Translations under genes and position numbers: made by a program
Assembly: GCA_030704615.1 (NCBI GenBank)
Contig: CM060734.1
Location: 7,626,001-7,690,000, forward strand
Reading direction: 5' to 3'
Source of the DNA: Takakia lepidozioides
Taxonomy: Eukaryota > Streptophyta > Takakiopsida > Takakiales > Takakiaceae
Length of the DNA: 64,000 bases
The notes under the pieces: generated by a model
What the model was told of the DNA's origin: nothing
Database searches by the model: none
Seen by the model: only the letters and a program-made list of their open reading frames with translations
In this document: piece after piece, positions 52,514 to 64,000 of the stretch
Layout: each line of letters opens with the position of its first letter
Position numbering within the stretch: the first letter of the stretch is position 1

Positions 52514-55500
52514 GTGTCGGGTGAGGCCGCCGTCTTGTTCGATCCTTCCCTCCATGGATCGGAATCGAATAATGCGTTCGTCGGTATGCTGGACGACCCC
52601 TTCGGTCTGTTACAGGTAGCTGCTGCTCTCTTGCTTTGTGCGCATTTTGGATCTGTCTGTTGTGCTGTCCAAGATTTGAGCTTTTCAGACACATTTGAGA
52701 TGGGAATTGAGAATTTTGAGTGTTTGTAGCTGAGTGAACTGCATTTTCGGTTTGTTGATTTGTGTAAGAACAAGCTGTGCGGTCCATCTCTGGTGGTACC
52801 GAGGTATTTTTCTTGGTTCATATTTTACGTGGTGACAAGCACACTGGTTGTGAAAGTCGCATAATTTTGCGAACGCTCAAGATGTCCAAGACTGTGCCGT
52901 GAGGATAGGTGTAGTCGGTATGAGGATAGACGACCGGGCAGAGGGACTGTTAAGGAGCGACATGTTTCAGCTTACCACGGATATCCTAATGCGATGTTTC
53001 TGATAGGAGCGTATTTATCAAGAGTGCTAATCCGTCCCGGCAGTTAGGATAGTTAGTTTTACGGCAAAATCGAAAATTGAGCAGAGATCAGTTCTCTTCT
53101 GTATCTGAGTGACATTATCAACAATTTTAAAGGTTGGGGGCATACATGTGTAAGCTATTTGTGGTGTGTTTGCCGGATCTCTTGGTGATGCTAGATTTGG
53201 CTTAGAACTCTTACTTCTTGCTTTCTTTTTGGATTTGGAAAGAATACCTGTCAGGCCAGTGGTAGATGGAATAGACGAGGCTCACATCTTCTGGGAATTA
53301 GTGAACATTCAATAATTTACTTCTATCCTTTAGTTCACTTACGGATGAACTTGTCAGTAAGCCCTGACATTTCTACTGCTTTTATCGACTTTCTGTAACA
53401 GCACAGAAAATTTGAAACTTTTTTTTAACGAAGTGCATGGTATTGGCTGTCCAAACACAGCATGGCTTATGTGGTAAGCAGGAAACCGAGGCAAGTGGGA
53501 GCAAATTATGAAGAGGGAATGGGGAAGGTCTTCACATCAGCAGGCTCTTCTGGCACTTCATCTGAAATCCTTGACATGACAAAATCCAGAAAGTTGGAAG
53601 AGATTAAAGAGAACGTTCAAGAGTGCATTGCAAGATCCTTTGATCAGTGTGTTGTGCGTGAAGCAAGACTAGATGAAGAATTATGGGTATGTTGCCTCAT
53701 GCTAGCTATGCATAGTGCAACAATCTTTCAAAATGCTGAGAAGAGTGGCAAACTGCTGAGTTTGATATCACATGTAAAGTACCACAATAGTGGTTGAGGG
53801 AGACACTGGAGAATTGACTCCAGTGTCTGCAAAGTCCGAGAGGGTGGGGAATAAGAGATAAAATGGCAGAAAACAGGAAGTGAGAGGGAGACTTCATGCA
53901 CAAATGTATAACACCTGGTCGTTGGTGCAAAACTGCACTTTCTTTTGTGCTTCCCCGGTAGTAGGTCACTGTCAAACAACTCTTTGAGACCTAAAAGAAA
54001 GTTTTTGTCAATATATTTGGCAATTACAATTATCACATTTCGCACTATTCAGTCAATAACCCTCTATCAGATTGACTACTTCACTGTTTTCATTCCCCTT
54101 CAGACCATCTGTAGCTCCATGTATCATACTAAGTGAGCTCCAGTCACTGTCATTTGGTTGCGACTCTATGGCTTTTTAGTGGCTTTGGCCCACAGGCCAG
54201 CTTCTTTGTTTGTTGGTCACTCATTGAACTTGAAGAACAGCTGGAAATGATAGCTGCAAAATCCAGAAGCTTTAATGATACTCTGCTTCACTATCAATGA
54301 TTACTGCCAGATGCTGATTGCTGTTACTCCGTATTGATAAGGGTGTCAAATGTTTGTCCTTGAAGGCAGCAGCGTGGTTGCGGGCTGAAAGTTACCGTGA
54401 ACAGCAGCCATATGTGCGGTGGGTTCTGCCACCTTTGTTTTGAAAAATCATGAAATTGGAAAAAGCTCGCTGAAGATTGGTCTACAGTGAACGCAGGCAG
54501 GAGATGTCTTTGCTTGGTTCATGTGAATAACAATGAGTGGATCTGTTGAATCATCATCAAACTAAATCAGATTCAACCTGGATAACTGTGTAGTCAATTG
54601 CTTACATAAACTCCATGTCATGAAACTAGTCGTTATAGGCAGCCACCAGAAAGTGTGGAGATATGCAAAGTAAAGTAGGAAGAATGGTGGGTTGATGTTG
54701 CAGATATGTTGACAGCTACAAGAAGAAGTTTGCTGAGCAGGTCAGGCTATTCTGTCTTTGTATCATTATAGCAGGAAGTGCACACAGCCAGTGAGATCCA
54801 CTTGTTGAGCATTAAATATTACACTGAGTAAGTTTTTCTCCGTTCTTTCTGTGGACCAATTTGGAGCATGAGTTCCTCTGTTAAAAAGTGTGCAACCTTG
54901 TCTTGGCTTTATTCATCTTGCCTTTCAAGTGTGGTAGAGGCTGATACAATAAGAACAGTACTTGCTGGTGATGTTGCTGCGCAAATGTAGTACGTCATAG
55001 TTTGAAAACCTGTAGTCTCTTCTGCCAGGCAAACTTGTCTGTCATAGTCATTCACAAACACTATGCCATATGCTGGGTTAAGGTCTTCATAATGTATGTG
55101 TCAACAACCACCTTGTGGCAGGAATTTTCAGCATTAAAGCGCCGCGTGTATGGGAAGTACGGACAGTCTATCAGATGCATGTGCTTTGTAGCAGTAAGCT
55201 CAGATTCCCTTCCCTGCAATTCCACCAGTCCATATGTTTGGTCTTTCTAAAACTTGTTGAAGGACCTGAGTACTGGGCTCACTCAGTTTCCTTTGCTTCT
55301 GAGGTATCTAAGAGTGACAATATACCAGGGAGTCCTAACAAATACGTTGGATGATCACAGGTTACAAGACAGTGTTCACAAGTGACCACTGCACAAGAAT
55401 TGCAAACGGGTGGAATACTGGCTAGTGTTGTTGGAACACTCGATGTCAGTCTGCGGCATGTGTCCCCAGGTGAAGCATTCCTAGGGGTATGTGGCAGATC

Positions 55501-56554
55501 TGTAAACCTTTTACCAATATTTGCTAACAGGAGTGCAAACAATTTTCTCTGGGTTACTCCACTTTCTGATTATTGGTTCCCCATTGCTCAAGCCCCCAGG
55601 GATTTTGGGTTTGTCTTTTTCACAAGAGTGAGTCTGCTCGCATAATTCAAGCATCCTTACAGTTAGAGAAGTGATAGTTTCTGCTGGTTGTGCTGATTTG
55701 CAGCAACCCCATAGATTTGGCTACATAGCCAATGTGTGTGTGCACAAGTCAGCGCGCCGCAAGGGTGTAGCTTCAGCCTTGTTGCAAGTTGCCAGGGAAA
55801 CAGGACAGAACTGGGGTGAGCATTCTGTGGCTTAAGACTGGTGTGTGGCTTGCAATCTATCTTATATTTTATATTAAGGTCCACAAACCAGATGACACTG
55901 ATGTGAGGGCAAAATGTGTTGGTGGATGGGGACCACACATCTAATGTTAGCGAGACTTCGCAATGTACAACATGGAGCTTCTATTGTGCATGCATCAGGT
56001 GATGGCCACTGCTGATGGTGTGTTATTTCCAATACAACAATTTGGTGATTGTATCAATATACAGTATGCTTTTGGGTGTGTCATATTGGCAGGGTATGAG
56101 GTTTTGAATGAATTCAGGTCCAAGATCATGGTCTCCACTTTCTCAAGGTGGTTCAATAGCAATCGCCGGCCTTCAGCTTAAAAATCTTCTCTACCGAATC
56201 ACGGATCATCTATTCATCCATCTCGAGTATGTTTGACTGATCATTTTCTTCTGCTGGTGTTGCAGGCCTCGAGGAATTATATGTTCATGTCAATGCCACC
56301 AACAAACCTGCCCGCCAGCTGTATTCTAAGAAGGGCTTTCAGGTAACTTGACAGTGGATCATGTCAGACATGCTTGCAGTAGTACGTACTGTGTGAAGGA
56401 AGGCTATGCTTGTGAGTTCACATACACTTGCAGATAAAAGAATAGGCTGGCCACAGTTCTCAAGCTGACTAAGTTATCTATTTCGCAGGTTCTTGAAGCG
56501 GGAGCTTCACAGGGATCTTTAGAAACAACGGTGCTCTTGCGACTACAGATGTAG
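52514..56554 (+). CDS. GNAT-family N-acetyltransferase, plant plastid-like
   Basis: Exons with agreeing phases are 53462-53686, 54366-54418, 54704-54740, 55122-55193, 55361-55486, 55704-55815, 56266-56342 and 56489-56554. A possible first exon is open at 52514-52615, ending at a GT donor, but I find no in-frame ATG for it, and a G-run at 52471-52485 may hide an error. The acetyl-CoA site motif is RRKGVASALL (about 55760), preceded by GYIANVCVHKSA. LYVHVNATNKPARQLYSKKG (56280-56340) is the C-terminal part of the fold, and VVGTLDVSLRHVSPGEAF is in the exon at 55361. Such proteins transfer acetyl groups from acetyl-CoA to amines. The Ser/Lys-rich N-terminus would suit an organelle transit peptide. 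The substrate is unknown. Confidence 0.82.
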
Positions 56555-57678
56555 ATAGTTGGCAATCAATCCACCTTCCATTCATTACATTTATTGTACA
56601 CTACTCCAGATGCAACCTTCAAAGAATTCTTCATGTACTACCTGGATTACACTCTCTTTTTTGATCCCTTATATTGAAAGGGTGGGGTTGCATGGGGGCA
56701 CGGCTGCATTAAGATTCAATCGCCTCAGGGATGCAGGGATGCAGTCCCCCTCCCCCAACCCCAACAGTCACAGTCCTTTGATATGGATCCAAGATATCCA
56801 TAAGCTTTTGCCATAGGAAGGAACAGATGATTTACAAACTTACTTTCATTCAGAACCCTGCTGCGTCAGCGGCACACTTCGGACGAGGAAGGAGGAATGC
56901 AATGATGACTTACGTCGCACAAACTAAAGTAGACGCAGTTTGGAGAAAAGAAATATGCGAGGAGGTAGGGTAGGGAGCGACCGGAAGTAGGCGGTGATGC
57001 CAGGCTGTGAGTCCGTGTTGGACTCCGTCTTTGTTTGCGGGGCTTTCGCCTTCTCTCCTGTTCTCTTCTCGTGTGTGGCTGTTTCCTCGCGACTTGGTAT
57101 ATAGGCAGGCACGCAGTTATGGGCAGCGATCTGAGGGGCATTTCAGGAGGATTGGTAGGAGGCGGAGACTGAGCTTGAGCGTGATGAGAGGAGGTTGCTG
57201 GATTCGGCGAGATTTGTCGTGGAGAGCAATAGGTGTGAACTGAGGCGGAGGTGATTGAGATTGAGTCTTGAGAGGGATGGGGGAAGCTGGGACAGGAGCT
57301 GGAGGGGGGACGCGAGGATGGCGTTGGTAGTGGAATGGAGGAATGGGGCGGCTCTCGCGGTTAAATATGGTGGGGAGGAGTAAGGGGCGGGAGTGGGAGA
57401 GAAGCTGGAATGCCCGTGGACATGATGGCAGGGGGAGTGTGAGATGGGAGCGGAAGGTTTTTTCCCTCGGGATTGACAGCAACACAAGGGTGGATAATGC
57501 AGATTTGTCTGGAAAACATGTTAAATTTGCGGTCTTCGAGGTGAAAGGCCGCACTTAGATTGAGAGAGTGATAGTTTGAGCACAGTCAGTAGCTGTGAAT
57601 TGTTTGGAGGAGCAACTGGAGAGAGAGGGAGAGAGCGAGGGGGCGAGTGGTCGTCCGTTGAGGGGGACTTTGGGGGAC
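56555..57678. other. Intergenic region between GNAT and FURRY-like genes
   Basis: The start is the GNAT 3' untranslated region. 57000-57600 is GC- and purine-rich, with GGGAG and GGAGGA runs, and probably serves as promoter and 5' untranslated region of the next gene. Overlapping minus-strand frames here are composition artefacts. Confidence 0.45.
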
Positions 57679-60600
57679 ATGATGCGGGCAGAGAATTCAC
57701 CAAAGTTGATAGTGGATGCGTTGCTGCTGAGGTTTCTTCCTCTTGCTCGCCGTCGCATTGACACAGCTCAAGCCCAGGTTTTTCCTCCTCCCTGCTGCTT
57801 TCTGCCACTATCCTTAGACTCCAATCTTAGTGAGGATCAGGTGTTGTTTACCTGGACAATGATGGAGGTCCTCTTAGGGTTCTCCTTTGAGTCACTGTCA
57901 TTGCATTTGTCTCATCTGGGGAGGCCTGAAGAGTCATGCAACACAAGGAGGGAGAGAATGTACTCATAAGACGGGAGAGTGAGAGAGAGACTGAGAATGC
58001 TTCCTATGGCTGCAGGATGGGCAGTATTTACGTGCGTCAGATCCTGCGTATGAGCAAGTTCTTGATGGCCTTGCAATGGTGGCCCATCACACCCCTGTAC
58101 CTTTGCTGGAGGCTCTGCTTAAATGGAGAGAGAGGTACTTCTCAGTACTGACTGTCTCCAGCTGAGACTATTACACTATCTTTTGTAGGTACTCTGCAGA
58201 AATTCATTTGCTATATGGTGGCATGATGAGTAGGGTTTTGAATTAATGTTATTTGAAAAAGGAAGGGTCAATTTCCTTTTGCAGGTTTTTATACCAGTTC
58301 CCCGTTCGCTGACTCATCCAGTTAGATGTGTCTTGAAGTATGTCTCATTAGCCCTTGGTGGACATCTATTTGCAGTGAATCTCCAAAGGGAGCGAGTGAT
58401 GCATCAACTTTTCAAAGAAAAGTCTGTGGTTCTTAAACCCTCACACTGATGCATTGCCATACAAAGAGAAGTAATGAGAGTAAGATAGAGTCAAAGATAG
58501 ACCCCAGAGAGGCTTCTGTGATACTCATGTTAATGTGTGGATGTGAGTGTTGGAGCTACTATGTGAGGCTGGCTATGTGGTACTGGTAACAGTAGAATCT
58601 GTGAGTCAGGGAATTATGATGCAAAAGGAGCTAGGGATTGATGGTCTGTAGCCATTGAGGGTTAGGGTTTGGAAACTAGATGCATTCTTCATAGAGTAAA
58701 ATGCCGGGCTTTTGATTGAAAGAAGTTCACAGACATTTGGTAGTGAATGGCACTATTTTGGTTTTGACTACCAAAATTGTGCATATCTATCTTCTCTCTC
58801 TCTCTCTCTGGTCCTTCCTTTAGCTGCTGTGTCTTCTGCTTTTTCCATCTTCATCTACTTCTTTTCTGGTCTCAAGGCTGCTTTATTAAGGGTCATTCTT
58901 TATTGATGGGAAGGTTGTTGATGCAGCTGGCAGTCGAGTGCATTTTCTGCTCTGCCTGCATCCGATTTGTGGAGTGCTGCCGACAAGAGGGTCTTACAGG
59001 TACACCTAGTTCTATGTCGGCAGGATGCATAATTTGTTCAGACCATGTGTGGAAGGTTTGTTCCAGGTGTCAAACAGTATATAAAGCCCAAGTTAGCTCC
59101 TTGCTGGCCCTTTAGTATTGCACTTGCTCAACTCTAGCGTTATGGGGACTTCTAGCACTGGTGGTGGACGAAAGGAAGCCAAATCTGGCAGGTCTAACTT
59201 GACTTTTGATTTGTATGCAGAAACACTTTGGATTGGACTTGAGAATTTTGTGTTTGACTGGCTCATCAATGCTGACAGGTACAGTAGCTGCTATCGCTGG
59301 CATATATGTGTAAGCAGTCATAATTAGAATCCTGTAGTTGGGGATTGTCCTATGATCTTGCCCCTAGGTGGCATAGTCAATGGGACAGCAATGCTGTGAG
59401 GGATCTGGGAATATAGTTTACTTGTTTGGATCACTAGAGTAGAGCAAGCGACAAAGAGCCAAGTTATGGTTGGTATTGACAGATGGGTTATGTTGGAAGG
59501 CAAAGAGAAATAATGCAACCATCCAGAAAAAAAAGAAAAAGAAGATGGACACCTTCTGATGGCTGAATGGGGGTAACATGATTGCCCAAACCTTCCCCAA
59601 GGATTTGAAAGCCCCCAGGTACCCACACATTTAGTGACCGGTTGACCCAGTGATCCCCCTTTTACAGCTGGGTTGAGGAATAATTTAAAAAATTAGGCAA
59701 ATGTTTCATTCATTCCAGTTATTGGTGTGATGTATGAAAGTAGGACTTATTCAGATCAATCAAATGCTTTAGTTTTCTTCCCGTTTCAGCATGCAGCATA
59801 TGGGACTCTCTCAGCAGCCCTTGATGCGGCTTGAACAAAGGCATGTTTACTGTCCCTCTTCCATGAGGAGCTCCAAGTGATTATGTTCTTGTTTTCCTCA
59901 ATTGAATGTGGCAGATTGGTAAGTCAGATGGAGTACCCGTCGCTGGTGGACCTTCGAGGGCTTCTTCTGGACCTGGTTGCACAGCTGCTGGGTGCCCTGT
60001 CTAGGCTCCGGTATGTTTTCCTGTCATTTCTAAACAGGAGTACATCCTCCTGTCTCCAGCGATGTGCTGGTTCGCTTCTCAATTATTTTCATGTGGTTTT
60101 GCCTGCCTCAGTGGCCCCTTCTCACATTTTGAGATATTTTGTGCACCACTCTGGCATGGACATGAGCATGTATGTGAGTATGTTAACAAGGTCTTTGAAC
60201 AGTGATTGAGTCAAATTTGGTGTTGCTGTAACCAGATCTAGTGATGGGCTTGGCAGGTTCAGTTCAGTGACAGAGCGTTATTTTAACGAGATGAATGCGC
60301 GGCGCATTGATACCAGCACTGCGCGTAGTGAAACACTTAGCATCATCCAGGGCATGCGCTACCTCAAACTCGGCGTAAACCCTTTAATCTGGCACCTGTC
60401 TCTCGTCGAAGACCATCTGTGGAGTAGAACATATGGAGTAGTTTATCTTTCTCTAGGTTCAACATGTTTTGCCCTGTTTCAGTATATCTAGCTGAGATTG
60501 CATGATCCATCATTTATCACAATGTATGTTAGCTGCACTGGAAGTGTTGCTTTGGTATGTGCAACTGGGAATCTGCTTAGTATAGACCTGATTGTTGGGG

Positions 60601-61152
60601 TGGGGTTATATTTTGTAGATCATATGTTAGGTGCATGGACTGATTACCAACCAGGGAATAATAATAGGTCCCTATTATGTACATGTGCCACACAAGGATG
60701 GTGAATAAGACCGGATACTCAGGACACTAAATGTGTGTGTGTGTCTGTGGTATTACCACACTAAGTGGTGTCATGTTGACCTAGCTGAGTGGAGAGCTCA
60801 CATTCCTTTGCATGGTGACTGTGGTTTCACGTTGCCTATGTGTGGCTCCCTCAACAGACAGACTGTGGGTTGGGAATTGTTGCAGGTAACGACATTGGGT
60901 GGGCTGAATGCATCAACCTCGTTTGTTGCCAAAGCAAACCCTCTCACTCGAACGCCTGCAAAGAAGAAGACAGAGCTGCACCATGCCTTGTGCAACATGC
61001 TGTCTAGCGTTCTGGCCCCCTTGGCAGAGTGTGGGCGTGGTGCCTGGCCGCCATCTGGAGTGGACCCAGCCTTGACCCTGTGGTATGAAGCAGTCCTTCG
61101 GATTCGAAACCAGCTTACACAGTGGATGGAGAAGCAAAGCAAACATATCATT
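57679..61152 (+). CDS. FURRY-like cell-morphogenesis protein, N-terminal eight exons (partial)
   Basis: Exons in agreeing phases are 57679-57777, 58016-58134, 58376-58421, 58927-58999, 59221-59278, 59915-60010, 60257-60374 and 60886-61152. They total 292 residues and end at a GT donor, and the protein continues beyond the window. The order SPKLIVDALLLRFLPLARRR, PAYEQVLDGLAMVAHHTPVP, VECIFCSACIRFVECC, ENFVFDWLINADR, EYPSLVDLRGLLLDLVAQLL, ETLSIIQGMRYLKLG and ALTLWYEAVLRIRNQLTQWM is that of the plant FURRY/cell-morphogenesis N-terminal domain. FURRY proteins are huge armadillo/HEAT scaffolds that act with NDR kinases in polarised growth. ATG at 57679 is followed by a second in-frame ATG. The full protein should be about 2000 residues. 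No other exon is recognised to 64000. Confidence 0.92.
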
Positions 61153-62789
61153 GTGAGTTCCATACCTAGGGCTTTATGTGTGTAAGTAGGCTGACAGAAT
61201 GCTACAATATGTGTGGAGCATGTAATGAAGATGCCAGTTACTGAAGTTACGGTTGTTAAAACTGGTGAGAGAATGTTGAACAAGTGCAAAGCTGAGGTTT
61301 AGGGCTGGTGTCTGAGAGAGCAGAGAAAAGAAATGATGAAATGAAATGGTACTTTATAATGTCCGCGGAAAGCTCAAAGAGCTTATGGGACAAAATGGAA
61401 AAAATAAGAGAGAGGAAACAAAACCAGAGCCAAAAAATGAAAGAAAGAAAGAATGAATGAATGAATGAACGAGAGGTGGAGTGAGTTGTTTAGTCTTGTC
61501 AAGTTAGTTACTAGTTAGATCCTAGATCACGCACATCTAGTTCCTGAATATTTGAGACATCATACACCTGAACCATGTTTAGCCCTTTCAACATAGATCT
61601 TTATGTCATTCCCTAAACAATCAGGACCATAGAAACCAGACTTTGAACTATCATGTAGTCAATTCATAGCATAGCATTCAGGTTTTTAGAATGTATAAAC
61701 CCTCCATGCATGGTTTCCCTTTGAACAAGCTCATATAGACATAGTTTCATGGCTGTTGAGAAAGTTCATGTCTAGCTGTTAAAAACCAGAATAGGAATGG
61801 GGTGGCTTGAGCTACCATAATACTACTGAAATCATATCATAGTGGTTTCATAGCATGACTGGTCCAAAATCCTTTATACCAGTAATAGGACCATAATATA
61901 CTAGATGATCCATTGTGTCCAAGCTTAGAAGAGAAACCAGATGTCTAAGGAGGACGGTTTGAAGTAGAGGAAGCCTTTCCTACTTCTCCACCTGTAATGT
62001 AAGACAATTCAATCTCTTGAAACCTGTCATAGCCATAGACTATCAACCACCAGAAGATGAATTCCATCATAAAACCACATGCAGTGCTAGTGGTAGCACT
62101 TACTATATCATGAACCAGCAATGCCACAGGTCCATATCATAGACCAAGCAGCAGAACTTGCCCTCAGTCCTTCCTTGCATGTTTACCATCTAAAGAAAGT
62201 CAAGCCGCCGCACCTAGTCGCATGAGAGTCATGCACACACAGCCATAGTTAATAATGTCATCTCTACGTAGTAATCATAACCGAGAGTATCAAAGGACAA
62301 GTAGTAAGTGGGTGGGGGGGGGGTTAGTAGTAGGGAAATCTCAAGCCTATTATGCTTGCACCCTCACAGTCTTAGGCTGATTACAGCTTATTGCTGTCCA
62401 CTTTGTACATGAGAATAGAGGTGGACTGGTACTCCACCAGCCAGTCACACCTGAATGCTTCTTGGCAACAGAAGAATACACGCCTACAGTACAGTAGCCT
62501 ATGTGAGTATAGGTGTACCTTAGAGCTTGAAGAGAAATCCATGCTCTCACGTCCACTCTTCTCACCTGACTGCTACTCCATGGAATGAAAGAGATCAGAT
62601 ATGGTGCTACCCACCTCATATACTAGAGAGGTGTGCAGTTTGCAGCCTAGCAGTATTCCGTGCCCTATGAAGAGCATAATGCAGCTCCTTAGTCCATTCT
62701 GTTACCTAATGAAGAGCACAGAGTGGCTCCCTTAATGAGCAAATATATGTACACCATAGGTCACTACAGTCGTGAGAGGTACACCCATT
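61153..62789 (+). other. Large intron of the FURRY-like gene, first part
   Basis: After the donor at 61153 I find no further FURRY exon. A (GAAA)n-(GAAT)n tract lies at 61440-61470 and a G-run at about 62313-62323. The rest is unremarkable AT-balanced DNA. Confidence 0.6.
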
Positions 62790-63970
62790 AATAATCATGG
62801 GGCACACCTTGAGTATTTTTGGAACATTCTGGGACGCAAGGTAGACAAAGATAGGGATGAGGCATAGGAATGAGGTAGAGGCTTTTCAGAGAACAGCCCA
62901 AGATCAAGAGAGAGAGAGAGTATACCCACAAGACATTGTTTGCAGTAGCCTTGTGGCCATAGACCCTGTGCCCAGTTTGGGGGGAACAAGAGGGAAGAGA
63001 CACTACCTTTGTGAGGGGCCCACTCCAGTAATTTGACTTACCTTGATAAGAAATTGGAATGATAATAAGTCCCATTAGTAATGGTCTTATTCGAAGAACA
63101 GCATAGGGTATCTGGTGTTAGGTATTCTATTCAACTGACCCGACCCTCTGATCTTGAACTCATCATGTCAAGATGGGTGGTACGCCAAAGTGGCCCTGAA
63201 CAGCCACGTTAGCTGTTGAAGAGCACACTGACATGCTCTCTTTGAGCACCAAAAGCTGAATGAGTTCTAAGGTCTTAGCATCTTTGGAGTTGCCAACCCT
63301 CTTGGCCGATGTGTACTACAAGGTAGGCCTGATAATGTTGCAAAGCATGGTCCTTGGAGTGAGACCAAAGCTTGGTGTTTAGCTGTTTGAACCTCTTTTT
63401 GTATGTCCACATCTCAGTCACAACTGGAAGAGAATGTACTCATAAGACTTTGTTTGCTGTAGCCTTGTGGCCATTGCCCCGCACCCAGTTTGAGCGGAAC
63501 ACAAAGGGACAGAAACTATCTTTGTCAGGGGCTGACGCCGGTAGTATGACTTACCTTGGAACAGACAATTGATCCGAGTTTTCCAGATATCCTCTAGAAA
63601 TCCCTTTACACAAGCATCAATCTGCTGTGTGTGATTTGCCCAATAAATAGGCCCCAAAAGGGCCTGGGCTTTTGGCTCAGCCTCGACATTTCAAAGTTAG
63701 TAAACAGAGGTACAGGCTTAAATCCCTTGATGGATTTGAAGAGGATGTCTCTCTGGTGAGAGTACCCAGGACAATGAATCATACAATGAATATAGTCTTC
63801 AGGTTGCACACACAAGGGGCATTTGCAATCCCCCTTTCCTCTCTGCATCTGTTTGCTGTTCAAAGGTAGGCTTTCCGCCCTGAGTTTAAATTTCAGTGTA
63901 GTGCCGAGAGTGGGTAAACCTTTGAGGTCCTCCATGATGGCCTCCCCAATGTCACAGACTGGAAACAAGT
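62790..63970 (-). mobile_element. LINE 3' end inside the FURRY-like intron
   Basis: On the minus strand 63968-63606 encodes the C-terminus of a LINE ORF2. It has a CPLCVQPEDYIHCMIHCPGY zinc motif (about 63810), followed by LFTNFEMSRL and PFWGLFIGQITHS. Its untranslated tail follows. A block of about 150 bp of that tail (63430-63580) is repeated, diverged, at 62920-63070. The element extends beyond the window on its 5' side. It lies antisense to the host gene. Confidence 0.65.
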
Positions 63971-64000
63971 CAGGGAAGTTTTCTGCCTAACTTCATTTTT

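Noticed and set aside
52154-52821. Minus-strand frames of 133 and 208 codons opposite the GNAT first exon
   Set aside because: They lie antisense to a better-supported exon, across a G-run, and are Ser/Pro-rich without a domain.
60798-61289. Minus-strand frame of 163 codons
   Set aside because: It is the shadow of the conserved FURRY-like exon 60886-61152.

Overview
The window is eukaryotic nuclear DNA, almost certainly from a streptophyte, most likely a charophyte green alga of the Chara type (species inferred, not proven). The evidence is a FURRY-type cell-morphogenesis gene whose exons read like the land-plant protein, a plant-like GNAT acetyltransferase and an ELO fatty-acid elongase, all split by GT..AG introns, set beside CACTA, Ty3/gypsy and LINE elements. 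There are no operons and no ribosome-binding sites, and I saw no tRNA or rRNA genes.

Layout. From 0 to 47.2 kb it is a nest of transposable elements. 0.1-2.4 kb (minus) is a split gene resembling the second En/Spm (CACTA) protein, with an Asp-Glu tail coded by a hexanucleotide repeat. 2.5-6.8 kb is a giant imperfect palindrome. 8.34-9.41 kb is a second, tighter foldback directly abutting a CACTA TNP2-like transposase (9.4-13.1 kb, plus). 13.4-21.3 kb holds a GC-rich palindromic minisatellite, a 5'-truncated LINE (minus), a LINE ORF1 remnant, an LTR-like copy, and a LINE with an inverted 5' end that is fused to a piece of Ty3/gypsy reverse transcriptase. 21.5-24.4 kb (minus) is an element with chromodomain, RNase H, zinc-finger and restriction-like domains but no reverse transcriptase between them. 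25.19-40.15 kb is a Ty3/gypsy chromovirus with both LTRs. Its protease region is replaced by about 8.9 kb of foreign DNA carrying two divergent genes: a MULE-like transposase relic (plus) and a long multi-exon gene (minus) with a ParB/sulfiredoxin-like DGNHR domain and a C-terminus resembling a beta-class DNA amino-methyltransferase. Two introns of that gene hold arrays of a 24-bp palindrome, one with an almost exact 84-bp period. 40.15-47.17 kb is a second, decayed gypsy element with a MITE-like insertion in its integrase.

From 47.5 kb the window becomes an ordinary genic region with three tandem plus-strand genes: ELO elongase (47.5-49.6 kb, seven exons, complete), GNAT acetyltransferase (52.5-56.6 kb) and the first eight exons of the FURRY-like gene (57.7-61.15 kb). 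The last continues beyond the window across a large intron containing a LINE 3' end. The ELO start codon lies only about 370 bp downstream of a sense-oriented LTR.

The best candidate for something undescribed is the 27.0-35.9 kb insert: transposase, ParB/methyltransferase-like protein and phased palindromes in one unit. Several copies in the window are visibly broken by stops and frameshifts, so intact relatives elsewhere in the genome would be needed to establish the system.
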